Source of the DNA: Terebella lapidaria
Taxonomy: Eukaryota; Annelida; Polychaeta; Terebellida; Terebellidae
Direction of reading: 5' to 3'
DNA length: 64,000 bases
Assembly (NCBI GenBank): GCA_949152475.1
Contig: OX424555.1
Coordinates: 63,531,977 to 63,595,976 of the forward strand
The position numbers were made by a program, and so were the translations under genes. The notes under the pieces are model-generated. The model was not told where the DNA came from. It saw only the letters and a program-made list of their open reading frames with translations, and did no database searches. Each line of letters begins with the position of its first letter. Position 1 is the first letter of the stretch. Below are positions 11,401 to 23,321 of the stretch, piece after piece.

Positions 11401-14340
11401 ATCACAACCAATTATGACCCCCCTCCCATTGATGACTTGTCTGTAAAAATGACCAGGACTTGGTCCATGACTTGGAGAAGGAGTTGAGTGGCAACTACAA
11501 GGAAGCTGTTCTAGCATGCTTCGAGTCGGCTGCACGTTATGATGCTTGGAGTGTCAAAAACACTATCTATGTGAGTTTGTTCAACACGACAGGAGCTGCT
11601 GCATGTGAGGCGAAGTCGACGGGAACGGCTGTTTACTGCCTATATAGTTACCCATTGTTTTGACTTTATTTTTGCTTGCAGATCTTGGTGATAAGTTTCC
11701 AGTTTGTTTATTGCTATTTGATGTTTCTCAGTTATATATATTTGCATGTCATTTCAAGGGCAGCAATTTAATCTTTACAGATTAATATAGAAAACAGCAT
11801 TTTTTGTCTTTGCATACCCACATATAGGTGTATTTGCATGAGGATTTCTAAGAATTAATATATTGAGCATTATTCCACAAAGAACCATTTGTATGGAGAA
11901 AACATCGCTGGATATTATGTCATATGTTCGTTGTTCGTGTAGATTTTGCAGGAATGTGCCATCTATGTATGACATCAACATAACACTCATAGTTTGATTA
12001 ATGTGTATCATATGCACTTTTTGATCTGAGTAGAGTGTGAACAATGCTTTTTAATAGAAGATAGTATTCTTTGATCTTCTTCTTGCAGACATATCTCAAG
12101 ATTACCCATATCATGCTGTTGATTAATAATGTTGACTTGTATATGGTTGACTGAAGCTCGATTGTCACACTTTACTCAGTATAGATGTATGATAGCATGT
12201 ATCCATGTACACGTTTGTATGTGATGCTTGCTGTCAACGTTGTGTTTTATAGCATGACAGATGTACAATCATGATTGGGCATGGTGAAATAAGGATATTC
12301 ATCAGTATATTTTAGTTGGTTTTATAGTTTCATTTCTGTTTCCCCTTCCCCTTACATACCCATATTTTTGCTAGGATTTAATTAAAGACTTAAGGAGTGA
12401 GTTGAGTGGAGATTTCCGCACCAGTATAATGGCTTGTTTCGAAACTCTGGCCAGATACGATGCTTATGAAGTAAAGCATGCTATATATGTAAGTACAGCT
12501 GGAAAATGTTATAAATTGAAGAAAAAAAGCAAATAATTCTTGTAATATATTACATACACAATTATACCTGAATGGCATGTTCGTGCATGTTAACACCATA
12601 TGACAGTGATAGTTTACTTACAATTCACAATATATATAAAATATCAATATATAAAAGATTACATAATGTCGAGCAATTTATAAAGTAAATTATGTCAACA
12701 TGAGTTTGATAGATTGATGAAATAAATATTTAAAGATTTTCGATAATAAAGTATATGTACTTGCTCTGGTATTATGCATTAGTTCATGAGATAGTTTGGA
12801 TATGAAACAGGACTAAAATGCTTTCGTGATGCTGTTCGCTGTTTATATGTAAATCACGTCTTGTGATTACAGGGACTGGGAACTGATGAAGATGCACTGA
12901 TCGAGATCCTGATGACTCGCACCAATGAACAGATCAAGGAAATGGTGTCCGAGTATGACAAAAGTAAACACACTTCACCACCTCTCCTCCATTCAACATA
13001 GCTATACATTTAGTACATCTGATATTTTGTTAATCTTGTGCATATATCGTACACAATCTGGAAATAAGTGTCCACAGGCAGTCAGGGATACCAAATGTTA
13101 ACATACAGTGTATATTATGATGCATAAGCAATCCTTGAGTGTCAATTTCTTTTCTCACACAGTAACATACTCGTCCCAGAAGAACCCATCTAACTCTATC
13201 GAGAAGGACATCATTGACGACACAAGCGGTGACTTCAAGAGACTGCTCATCTCAGCCACTCAGGTGTGTTATTTACTTGGCTCTGGCTGTCAACCTGCAG
13301 TGAAGTTACCATAGCGACCATTTAGACTTTCCAACATAATATATTTTATCAACTTTTTGTATGGAAAAACACCTGATTCTCCAAGGTAACCCTTTCATAT
13401 CTGTCTGATACTTGATTGCTGTGGTTGCCAGGGTAACCGGCGGCTGATCGAGCGGCCCAAGCTAGAGGAAGCCGTGGAAGAGGTCCTACACAACGGTGTG
13501 TGGAGTGGGATGTTCAGGGTGGATTATGACAAGCTTTGTAACTTGGAGAAGTGCAAGCGTATGGCTGGCGAGCTTTACAAGGCTGGTGAGAAAAAGCTCG
13601 GCACGGACGAGGAAGTATTCAACAGGATCTTCTCCACGCAGGATTACTATACCCTCAGGGTCGTCTGGGATGAATATGTCAAGGTCGGTGTGTTACTGTG
13701 GTTCTCTCTTTGTGTCCAATGAGGACACATTGTGTCCAATGACACTGTGCTTTGATTGGTCATACATGTAGATGTATGGACAACTTCGCAACTGTTTCAA
13801 CAGCTTTCCCAGCGGGATATCTTGAACTCGATTGACCGAGAGACTTCTGGTGACTTCAAGAGGGGACTCCGAGCCATAGGTAAGTAGAGATGTTTGCATG
13901 TTCCTTTGGGAGGGGGGAGAGCAGGACAGTACATACCATGAGAGACATATTCTTATATGCACATGTATATTTGCCTTTTTCAGCTCAGAACATCAAATGT
14001 CGTCCGATGTTTTTCGCTGAGCGTCTGTACAAAGCGATGAAGGGACTCGGCACTGATGACTCCACACTCATCCGTATTGTGATGTCAAGATCTGAGGTTT
14101 GTATTTCCATTGCATGTCAGATTGGAAGGCTGCCACTCGAATGACGAGGGTAGCTTGATCAACACATTTCTATTTGATGTAGTTTTGATGTATGCTTCAT
14201 GTGCTCTGTGTCAGATTGACCTGGTGCAGATCAAGGCATGTTTCCTGCAGCAGTACAAACAGACTCTGTGGAACTTCATCAAGGATGACACCAGCGGAGA
14301 CTACCGCAAACTCCTGCTGGCTATCGTCGGCAAAAACTAG
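8455..14340 (+). CDS. annexin, A7/A11-like, 16 coding exons
   Basis: Calcium-dependent phospholipid-binding protein of membranes and vesicles. Exons: 8455-8472, 8844-9033, 9404-9463, 9775-9830, 9987-10103, 10324-10410, 10525-10596, 10683-10986, 11085-11179, 11457-11570 (or 12375-12488), 12873-12963, 13163-13263, 13432-13683, 13804-13879, 13984-14096, 14215-14340. All junctions are GT..AG with matching phases, giving 623 residues. Residues 1-147 are Pro/Gly/Tyr-rich ([12 protein letters not shown], repeated PYG), like the tails of ANXA7/ANXA11. Residues about 148-240 are Glu/Lys/Arg-rich and probably helical. The core has four repeats: GLGTDE with ELSG, GLGTDE with DDTSG, KLGTDE with RETSG, GLGTDD with DDTSG. 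Each therefore keeps the loop glycines and the distal acidic residue of a type II calcium site. The end LLLAIVGKN is family-typical. The charged insert and the duplicated exon are unusual. Family assignment is very secure; orthology to A7 versus A11 is not. Confidence 0.94.
8589..8799. repeat. CTGTAAACCC MITE in annexin intron 1
   Basis: The 207-bp segment 8591-8797 starts CTGTAAACCCAGAAAGTATT and ends with the inverted form (AATATTTCTGGGTTTACAG), flanked by TA on both sides. A TA target and short inverted ends fit a Tc1/mariner-type MITE. A larger element with the same ends is at 63154-63682. Confidence 0.7.
11457..11570 (+). CDS. annexin exon 10, version a
   Basis: This 114-bp exon (38 codons, phase 0 at both ends) encodes [12 protein letters not shown] ... 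[13 protein letters not shown], the second half of annexin repeat 1. It includes the acidic residue (E of ELSG) that completes the calcium site started by GLGTDE in exon 9. The acceptor (GACCAG) and donor (GTGAGT) are good. The downstream exon 12375-12488 encodes the same segment with different residues, and exon 11 starts in the same phase, so either can be used alone. Confidence 0.9.
12375..12488 (+). CDS. annexin exon 10, version b (alternative)
   Basis: Again 114 bp, phase 0-0, encoding [12 protein letters not shown] ... [13 protein letters not shown]. It aligns without gaps to version a; DL, DL, ELSG, ACFE, ARYDA and the IY end are shared, while other positions differ. The calcium-coordinating E is retained. 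It has an acceptor (TTTTTGCTAG) and a strong donor (GTAAGT). Including both copies would keep frame but duplicate half of repeat 1, which would break the annexin fold, so mutually exclusive use is the most likely reading. Confidence 0.88.
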
Positions 14341-15650
14341 CCACCTTCATAATCAGTATAGTATCTTCCACTTAAAGCGCATAGCCCTTTGACATTGCAT
14401 TGTTGTAAGAATGTTGTTAGTGCCATGGCTTAAAATGTATGCATGATAAAGTACATGTATGTTTCAAAACAAGCAACAAAGTTATTCTTCCATGTCCATT
14501 TGTTATTGCACATGAAATGTTAAGAAAAAATTTAGAACAAGTCTGATTACATTACATGCTTACCTCGTTTGTTGTTTTTGTCTTGTATTGATAAAACTAC
14601 AACAATCTGTGTAATGTACATTTGTACATGTCTACGTCTAGAAATAACTTCAGGGTGTTTCGTGTGAACTTCCATCACAATTTATGATGCGAGTTGATTT
14701 AGTAAGTAATTCCTATTGTTTATAACATTATTATATTCTACCGGCTGAAACTTTGTTGTTTGCTGAATTTCACTTTATAATGTACATTGTACATACCTGT
14801 ACCATAAACTGTTTTTGATTTGGTAACACCTTGTATTTGTTTAAACATACAATGCGATATATCTGTCTGTGAATACTGCCTTGTACTTCCAATGCTCCAG
14901 TGAGTGTGTTAGCATCATTTATAAGCTATGTCTTCAATATAATATTAAAATATATCTGAATTGTGTGAGTATTGTGTTTCAGTGTACATGAGCTGTACCG
15001 GTAGTTATTTGTTTTTGAGACTGTGATGTTTGTTTTTTACATTTATATATGTAAATTGTACTATTGCAAAACCAATATGTGTCAAATACTATCATTTTTA
15101 CATTGTTTCTATCTACTTTTGTACTGACGTTTAAGTTATGCGATTTTTATCTCCTCATGAAAAAGAAATATCATTTCGATTGTCAAATTCTGTATCTCCT
15201 ATACATACGTATATATATAATGGTATTGTTTCCGAGATTAACAAGATCTGATATAAAGTGTTGTTGTTGCTGTTCACTACCGGTATAAGATAAATGATGG
15301 TACCTATACATATATCATAATAGATAATTACTTTTGGGAATGTTGCTGTGAATTCATTGAGAATGTAACCCCAGATAATATCAATAGCTGTACTCGTATA
15401 TGTACATCACGACTGAAGCCAAAAAAATATTTAATACTCTTGATTTGCAACAAAAGGCAGGGAAACTAGATGTTTAGTTCAGATGTTAATGTTTCATCAA
15501 CGAGTTTATAAAATCCTACTCGATAGAATCTGATGAGATGTCTTCGATGTTTGCACCCCCTAAAATTTTCTGGTGCATGTATAATTGTATTGAAATGCAA
15601 ATGTCCTACGTGAAGTAATAAATAAAAAATAATTAAGGCTAGCTACTACG
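14341..15650 (+). other. annexin 3' UTR with candidate poly(A) signals
   Basis: After the TAG at 14338-14340 comes an AT-rich, non-coding stretch. Overlapping AATAAA hexamers at 15617-15622 and 15621-15626 are the clearest poly(A) signal, giving a UTR of about 1.3 kb. Earlier AT-rich variants near 14944 could serve shorter forms. The open frames inside show no domain. Confidence 0.55.
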
Positions 15651-15699
15651 TTCAATCATGATTTATTCCCAACAACTTACTTAGCTATTTTTTTGACCT

Positions 15700-16341
15700 T
15701 GATCCCAGAAATTTAATATTACAATCTCGTGGTACATGGCAATACATGTATATATACAAAGAATATGATAAAGTTTATTGGTGCAGTATTTTCATGGCAT
15801 CATGTATGAAGTTGGCAGCATGCTTCGAGTCACTGAAAAATTCACTTGGTATATAGTGTATATTGTATTTCTGTTGTAGTTTGGTCAAATGCTGGCATTC
15901 CAAAATCACATGCTTTCCATCCTGTATCCCACCAGACTGGCAATCACAAGTTCTATTTGCTTGGGGGTTCTTGCCATTTTCTCAAAAACTGATCAGTTTT
16001 GATATTTTCATTTCAAAAGATTTTCCTCATGTACCTTTATCCCAAATCGCGGTACTATTCATTTTGGGCCATTTCTAGGCCAAAAAACTTACCCTTCGAA
16101 ATATATTTTGGACTTAAAATATGTTTGCAACTTTTCCTTTCATAATGGGAGCTGCTGCAGCAATGCTCCTAGAAATCTTGAGGTTAGGAATAGATCTTGG
16201 CACTTTCAAATGGAAAATCATATATGGCGATCTCTGTGATGACCTTGAATTTGACCTTCGAGCCCTTGAAAAGTCAAAGTGTGCAGCATATAACCTTGTA
16301 TATGTTCAAAATACAAATACAAGGTCAATCTACAAGTTTTT
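15700..16341. repeat. decayed repeat, GGTCA family fragments
   Basis: From about 15940 the sequence carries words found inside the long GGTCA elements: TTCTCAAAAACTGATCAGTTTTGA, CCTCATGTACCTTTAT, CATTTTGGGCCATTTCTAG, CATAATGGGAGCTGC, CTTTCAAATGGAAAATCATATATGGCGA and a TTGACCTT block. It is a partial forward-strand copy interrupted at 16342 by a complete one. Confidence 0.6.
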
Positions 16342-17945
16342 AGGTTACCGGACCTATGGTCCGATAACCTATTGCCGTCGCATTGCATCCGTCGTCCGTC
16401 TGTCGTCCGTCGTCCGTCCACATTTTTATCTTTAAAGTTTACATGCGGATTTTCCTGAAATTTAGTTGCCTAAAAATATTTCAAGAGGGGATTATTTTTT
16501 AGTTTTTTTATTTTCGCATTTTTCTCAAAATGGCGGCCATTTTTGACGAAAAATGACCAATTTTGGACTTTGGCGGCCATTTTCTCAAAAACTGTCTGAT
16601 CAGTTTTGAGATTTTTGTTTCAAAAGATTCCCCTTATGTACCCTCATGATGTGTATAAGTTTTGTTGCCCTTGGATCGCCGGTCTCCGTGTGGCGGCCAT
16701 TTTGAATTTTTGACGGGTCGGCGAAAAAAAACTTTTTGGTCCCAAATCGCGTTACTATCCATTTTGGGTCATTTCTAGACAAAAAAATTTTTTTCACCCT
16801 TTTAAAAAAATTTTGGCACTTTTTTCCTTCATAATGAGAGCTGCCAGGACTGTACTCATAGAACGCTTGAAGATAGAGCTTAGATATTGGCACTTTCAAA
16901 TGGAAAGTCATATATGGCGACTTGTGTGGTGACCTTGAATTTGACCTTGGATGACCTTGAAAGGTCAAATCAGCCATTTTTGGGTCGAGAAATGCTCAAA
17001 TTTGCACCTGGCCTGTCTTTTCTCGAAAACTGTCTGATCAGTTTTGAGATTATTGTTTCAAAATATTCCCCTTATGTACCTTTATGATGTCTATAAGTTT
17101 TGTTGCCCTTGAATCGCCGGTCTCTGTGTGGCGGCCATTTTGAATTTTTGACGGGTCGGCGAAAAAAAATTTTGTTTGCCCCAAATCGCGATACTATTCA
17201 TTTTGGGTCATTTCTACAAAAAAAAATTTTCACTCTTTGAAAAAAATTTTGGACTTAGAAAATTTTCGGCACTTTTTTCCCTCATAATGGGAGCTGCCAG
17301 GACTGTACTCATAGTACGCTTGAAGATAGAGCTTAGATATTGGCACTTTCAAATAGGAAGTCATATAAAGCGAGTTGGGCGGGGACCTTGAATTTGACCT
17401 TTGATGACCTTGAAAGGTCAAAACAGCCATTTTTGGGTGAAAAAATGCCCAAATTTGCCTCTACAGATGAAATGCATGTAGATAGAGCCTCAGTTTGCAT
17501 TATGAACATATAGGAAGTCATATATGGAGCAACTAATGATGACCTTGATTTTGACCTTGGATGACCTTGAGTGCTAAATGTCTGACTTGAAATCTTGAAA
17601 GTGGCCTCTGAAGCATAAACTTTTGCACATACAGGTTAGGATTGTGTATAAGCCTGTAAAAAAGTCCTGTATAAATGGCACATTTTTTTTTCACATTTTT
17701 TTAACTTGACCTTAAAGACCTTGGAGGGCGAATCTCAAAATCTAGAATTGGCCTCTACACACGAAATACTTGTTGATAAAACTTATATGTTTGTATTATG
17801 AACATACGAAGTCATATGCAGCATACCTGGTGGTGACATTGAGATTCACAAAGATGACCTTGACTGGTAAATCTCAAAATCATATGTCACCTACAATGCT
17901 TGAAACCAAAATTGTCCGGTAACCTATCTTAGCCCTTGGGCTAAT
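16342..17945 (+). repeat. GGTTACCGG element, full length
   Basis: The element starts AGGTTACCGGAC (16342-16353) and has the perfect inverted 12-mer GTCCGGTAACCT at 17914-17925, followed by a small hairpin (TTAGCCC TT GGGCTAA). The left end also folds on itself (AGGTTACCGGAC ... GTCCGATAACCT). The interior holds a CCGTCGTCCGTC run, TTTATCTTTAAAGTTTA, TGGCGGCCATTTT modules and blocks with TTGAATTTGACCTT and AAGGTCA. No transposase frame is visible, so it is non-autonomous. Confidence 0.7.
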
Positions 17946-18121
17946 TTTTTGTCTTTACACAAAATTTACACATTTCTCCAACAAAATTCAAAACTGATCA
18001 GACAGTTTTTGAGAAAACAGCAAAAAACTGAATTTTGAGCATAGATATCCGGCCTTTCGATTGATTCAAGGTACTCCATTTTATACACAATGTCAGGGAC
18101 CCCAATTAGCATGTTTTATAC

Positions 18122-18690
18122 TCAAATTCAACACAAAACCTCATATGATTTTCGGCGATAACTTCTTTTAGGATGGTTGGATCAATTTGACATTTTATAT
18201 GCTTCCATTTGGCACAAAACCATATTTTTTCACCAAATCTCAGATTTATATCTTCAAAACTCAAAAAGTTGGCAATCTACCCCAATGTTAAATGTTGGGC
18301 ACTAATCGGATCACAGGAATTCAAGCAAATTCGGGGATTTCATGATCTTTATTCCGCTAAGAAATGTAATATGAGGAAAGTTTTTGAGTTGGAAGAATCA
18401 TACAGGTGCATTTCTAATAAAATATCATTCTTACAAAGTACTGTGCAGTGTGAACATCGAACAACATGCCACATTCTGTTCAAACTTGCAAATTGCACAT
18501 TGGAGTGAAATTTAACATTGGAATAGATTGCCAACTTTTTCAATTTTCAAGATAGAAGTCTGAAATTTGATGAAAAAATACGGTTCTATGCCAAATGGAA
18601 ACAAATAAAATTTCAAATTGATCTGACCATCCTAAACGAAATTATCGCCAAAAATCATATGAGGTTTTGTGTTGAACTTGAGTTTACAAC
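18122..18690. repeat. palindromic MITE, core GGCAATCTACCCCAATGTTA
   Basis: The left half (CAACACAAAACCTCATATGA ... AAAAGTTGGCAATCTACCCC) is mirrored by the right half (TTGCCAACTTTTTCAATTTT ... CATATGAGGTTTTGTGTTGA). The two arms of about 170 bp flank a short unrelated centre. Related copies or halves lie at 39720-40220, 42380-42530, 47350-47560 and 55409-55980, and a small part at 7460-7560. Confidence 0.7.
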
Positions 18691-19001
18691 AAAAATGTCA
18701 AAACTGATAGATACGACCACAAATTTAATTTGGGGCCTTTTTTTGGCCTTTTGAGCCTAGATTTCGAGCGATTGAAGGTACTCCATCTTTACACAATGTC
18801 AAAAATCCCAATTACTATGTTTCGAAACAAAAATCTCAAAAGTGAACAGTTTTCGAGAAAAGACAGACCAGGTGCAAATTTGGGCATTTTTCGACCCCAA
18901 AACGGCTGTTTTGGCCTTTCAAGGTCACCCAAGGTCAAATAAAATTCAGGTCACCACACAAGTCGCCATATATGACTTCCCATTTGAAGTCACCAATTTT
19001 T

Positions 19002-20284
19002 AGGTTACCGGAACTATAGTCCGATAAACTATTGGCATGGCATTGTGTCTTCCGTCCGTCGTCGGCGTCGGCGTCAGCGTCGTTCGTCCACATTTTTATC
19101 TTTAAAGTTTAATGGTGAATCTTTCTGAAATTTTGCACAAAAATATCGCCTAAAAATATTTTGAAAAGGAGGTATTTTTTTGTTTTTTTATTTCCGCATT
19201 TTTTCAAAATGGCGGCCATTTTCGACGAAAAACGGCCAATTTCTGAATTTGGCAGCAATTTTCTCAAAAACTGTTTTGAGATTTTTTTTTCAAAAGATTG
19301 CCCTAATATACCTCTGTGACGTGTATAAGTTTCGTTTCCCATGGATTGCCGGTCTGCATGTGGCGGCCATTTTCATTTTCTCGAATAGTCTCAAATGGGA
19401 CTTTCCCATGTTAAATTATCTATGCTTTATAATGGGGCACGTTTTTTCCAAATATCTCACTTAATATTGAGATTAGAGATTAGGAATCAATTGTGGACAT
19501 ATAGGAAATGATATATGCTGAATATTCTCATGACCTTGAATTTGACCTCTGACCTAATTTTCAAGGTCACAGGACAAAATTGCTATTTTCTCGCTTAATA
19601 TTGACTTTACAGCTTAGAAATCAATTATGAACATATAGGAAATGATATATACAGATTATTCTCGTGATCTTGGATCTGATCTTCGACCTAAATTTCAAAG
19701 TTACAGGACAAAATGACTAATATCTCACTTATTATTAACTTTTCAGCTTAAGAATCAGTTGTGAGCTTATAGAAAATGATATATGCTGAATATTGTCATG
19801 ACGTTGAATGCGACCTTTGACCTCATTTTCAAGGTCAAAAGGCAAAATGGCTAATATCTTGCTTCTCTATGGACTAAATAGCTTGGGAACTAATTACGGA
19901 CATATGGAAAATGATATACACTGAATATTCTGATGACCTCGAATTTGACCTTTACCTTATTTTCAAGGTTAGAGCACAAAATGGCTAATATCTTGCTTAT
20001 CATCGATTTACAGCTTAGGAATCAATTGAGAACACATTGGAAATGAAAGATGCTGAATATTCTCATGACCTTGAACTTCACCTTTGACCTCACTTTCAAG
20101 GTCAGATCATAAGTGGCTAATTTCTCACTTATTATCGACTTTACAGCTTAGGAATCAATTGTGGACGTAAGTGTAGAAATTATATATGCTGAATATTCTC
20201 GTGACCTTGAATTGACCAATGACCTAATTTTCAAGGTCATGGGACGAAACGCTAATATCTAAAATATATGTTGTCCGGTAACCT
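19002..20284 (+). repeat. GGTTACCGG element, second copy
   Basis: The left end AGGTTACCGGAAC (19002) and right end GTCCGGTAACCT (20273-20284) match the ends of the copy at 16342. It includes the CCGTCGTCGGCGTC run, TTTATCTTTAAAGTTTA, ATGGCGGCCATTTTC and about seven blocks of 110-130 bp with TTCAAGGTCA-type words. Non-coding. Confidence 0.7.
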
Positions 20285-20289
20285 TTCTT

Positions 20290-22480
20290 ACTGGATATTT
20301 TTGGAAAAGCAAAATTGTTTTCAAAGGGTGAACATTATTTTTTACCTAGAAATGAACCAAAATGGATAGTAATGCGATATGGCGCCAAAAAAATTTTTTA
20401 TTTTCGCCAACCCATCAAAAATTCAAAATGACCGCCACACGGGCAACAAAACTTATATGCATATTAAAGGTAAAAAAGGGGAATCTTTTGAAACAAGAAT
20501 CTCAAAACTGATCAGACAGCTTTCGAGAAAAGACAGACAAGGTGCAAATTTGGGCATTTTCGACCCAAAAATGGCTGTTTTGACCTTTCAAGGTCATCCA
20601 AGGTCAAATTCAAGGTCACCACACAAGTCGCCATATATGACTTCCTATTTGAAAGTGCCAATTTCTCAGTTCTATCTCCAGGCGTTCTAGGAGTACAATT
20701 CTGGCAGCTCCCATTATGAAGGAAAATGTACTTTTATTCAAAGGATGATCCAAATGATGAAATTTTTTTTTTGTCTAGAAATGACCAAAAATGGATTTGG
20801 GGAAAAGGAATCTTTTTCGCCGATCCGTCAAAAATTCAAAATGGCCGCCACATGGAGATCGGCAATTCAAGGGCAACAAAATTTATACACATCATAAAGG
20901 TACATGAGGAGAATATTTAAAACAAAACTCTCAAAACTGATCCGACAGTTTTCGAGTAAAAACAGACAAGGTGCAAATTTGGGCATTTTTTGATAGCTGT
21001 TTTGACCTTTCAAGATCATCCAAGGTCACCACACAAGTCGCCATATATGACTTCCTATTTGAAAGTGCCAATTTCTAAGCTCTATCTTCAGGCGTTCTAG
21101 GAGTACAGTTTTGGCAGCTCTGATTATGATGGAAAAAGAGACGGCATATATATAGTACTTTTCACAGGCTTATGACACAAAACTATGGGGACAAGCGTTT
21201 AAGCCTCAGAGGCCAATTAATACATTCCATGGCAGACATGTAGCACTCAAGCACTCATCCGCGGGCAAGCTCAAAGTCATCCTTACATTATCACATATTA
21301 CGACTTCCTATAAGCTCATAATGCAAACGTAAGCTCTATCTACAACCATTTTGTCTGTGAAGACAAATTTGGGCATGTTTTACACAAACTTGACTGTTAT
21401 GGCTTTTCAAAGTCATCGGAGGTCGAATCAAGGTCACCAAATTAATCGCCAAATATGATTTTCCTTTCAAAAATGGCATTATCTAAACCCTATTTTTAAG
21501 CTTTCTAGGAGCATTACTGCGGCAGCTCCCATCATGAAGGAAATATTAGCTCAAAGGCTAGGTAAGGTTTCCGTATAATATTATGTTTTATATTCCAGAT
21601 ATCAGCCATATTGTGCTTCGACCTTGAAAGTGAGGTCATAGGTTAATTCAGGGTCATGAGAATATTCAGCAAATATCATTTGATATACGTGCACAATTGA
21701 TTGCTAAGCTGTAAAGTGAATTCTATTTGTCCCGTGATCTTGAAAATCAGGTCCAAGTCAAATTCAAGGTCACAAGAATATTCCGCATAAATCATTTCCT
21801 ATATGTCCATAATTGATTAAGCTGTAAAATTGGTACCGAGCGAGATATTGGCCATTTTGTACTCTGACTTTGAATATAAGGTAAAATGTCAAGTTCAAGG
21901 ACACAAGAATATTCAGCATTTATGATATCATATGTGTACACAATTGATTCCTAATCTCTAATCTTAGTATTAAGTGAGATATTAGGAGTAGTGTGTCCCA
22001 TTATAAAGCATAGGAGAATTTACCATAGTAAAGTCCTATTTGGGCTCCATTGAAAAAATCAAAAAGGCTGTCACACACAGACCGGTGATTCAAGTTCAAC
22101 GAAACTTTTATATATATCACAAAGGCACATATCTTTTGAAAAAAAAATCTCAAAACTGAACAGTGTTTGAGAAAATAGCCGCCAAAGTCTAAAATTGGGC
22201 ATTTTTGGGACAAAAAAGGCCGTTTTGATCTTTCAAGGTCATTGAAAGTCAAATTCAAGGTCACTACCAAAACTGCAATATATGATTTCCCATTTGAATG
22301 TGCCAATATTTAAGCTCTATCCTGAAATGTTCTAGGAGTTTACTCCATCCATACAGCTCCCATTATAAAGAAAAAAATAATTTCAAAGGGACTAAAAGAA
22401 ATTTCTCCTTTTTTGTCTGGAATCACTCAAAACGAATAGTGACTTGATTTGGCACAAAAATTATTCATGGGATAATGGGA
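20290..22480 (-). repeat. nested reverse-orientation GGTCA element fragments
   Basis: Two or three partial copies run in reverse order relative to 16342: AAATTCAAAATGGCCGCCAC, then TTTCGAGAAAAGACAGAC, GTCATCCAAGGTCAAATTCAA, CGCCATATATGACTTCC and CTCCCATTATGAAGG. Another set follows from 21590. Ends are missing, suggesting repeated insertion of the family into itself. Confidence 0.6.
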
Positions 22481-22484
22481 CACA

Positions 22485-23320
22485 TTTTTCCTAATATCTC
22501 GCCTAATATTGAGATTAGAGATAAGGGATCAGTTGTGGACATATAGGAAATGATGCATGCTGAATATTCTCCTGACCTTGAATTTGACCTTTGACCTAAA
22601 TTTCAAGGTCACATGACAAAATGGCGAATATCTCGCTCAATATCGACTTTACAGCTTGAGAATCAAATGAGAGGACATATAGGATATGATATATATGCCG
22701 AATACTCTGATGACCTTTAATTTGACATTTGACCTCATTTCCATGCTCATGGCACAAAATGGCACATATCTCAGCTAATATCGACTTTACAGCTTGGAAA
22801 TCAATTGTGGACATATCGGAAATGATACATGCCAAATATGCTGATGACGTTGAATTTGACCTTTGACCTTATTTTCAAGGTCACACTACGAAAAGGCGTA
22901 TTTTTTGCCCAATATCCACTTCTCAGCTTGGGAATCAGTTGTGGACATATAAGATATGATATATGCCGAATATTCTGATGACCTTGAATTTAACCTTTTA
23001 ACTCATTTTCAAGGTCATGGCACAAAATTGCATATATCTCACTTAATATCGACTTCACAGCTAGGGAATCAATTGTACACATCTAGGAAATGATAAATAC
23101 TGAACATTCTCATGACCTTGAGCTTCAACTTTGACCTTGTTTTCAAGGTCAGAACACAAACTGGCTAATATATCACTTATCATCAACTTAAAAGCTTAGG
23201 AATCAATAGTGGACATATAGGAAATGATAAAATCAGAATATTGTGATGACCATGAATCTGACATTTGACCTCATTTTTAAGGTCACAGGACAAAATGACT
23301 AATACCTTGTTTATTATCTA
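22485..23320 (+). repeat. GGTCA tandem blocks, forward
   Basis: About seven blocks with the order TCTCGCTTAATATCGACTTTACAGCTT, GGAATCAATTGTGGACATAT, GAATATTCTGATGACC, TTGAATTTGACCTTTGACC, TTTTCAAGGTCA. Perfect TGACCTTTGACCT words are at 22585-22597 and 22857-22869. The array stops where the foldback element begins (TACGGAAGCG). Confidence 0.65.
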
Positions 23321-23321
23321 C

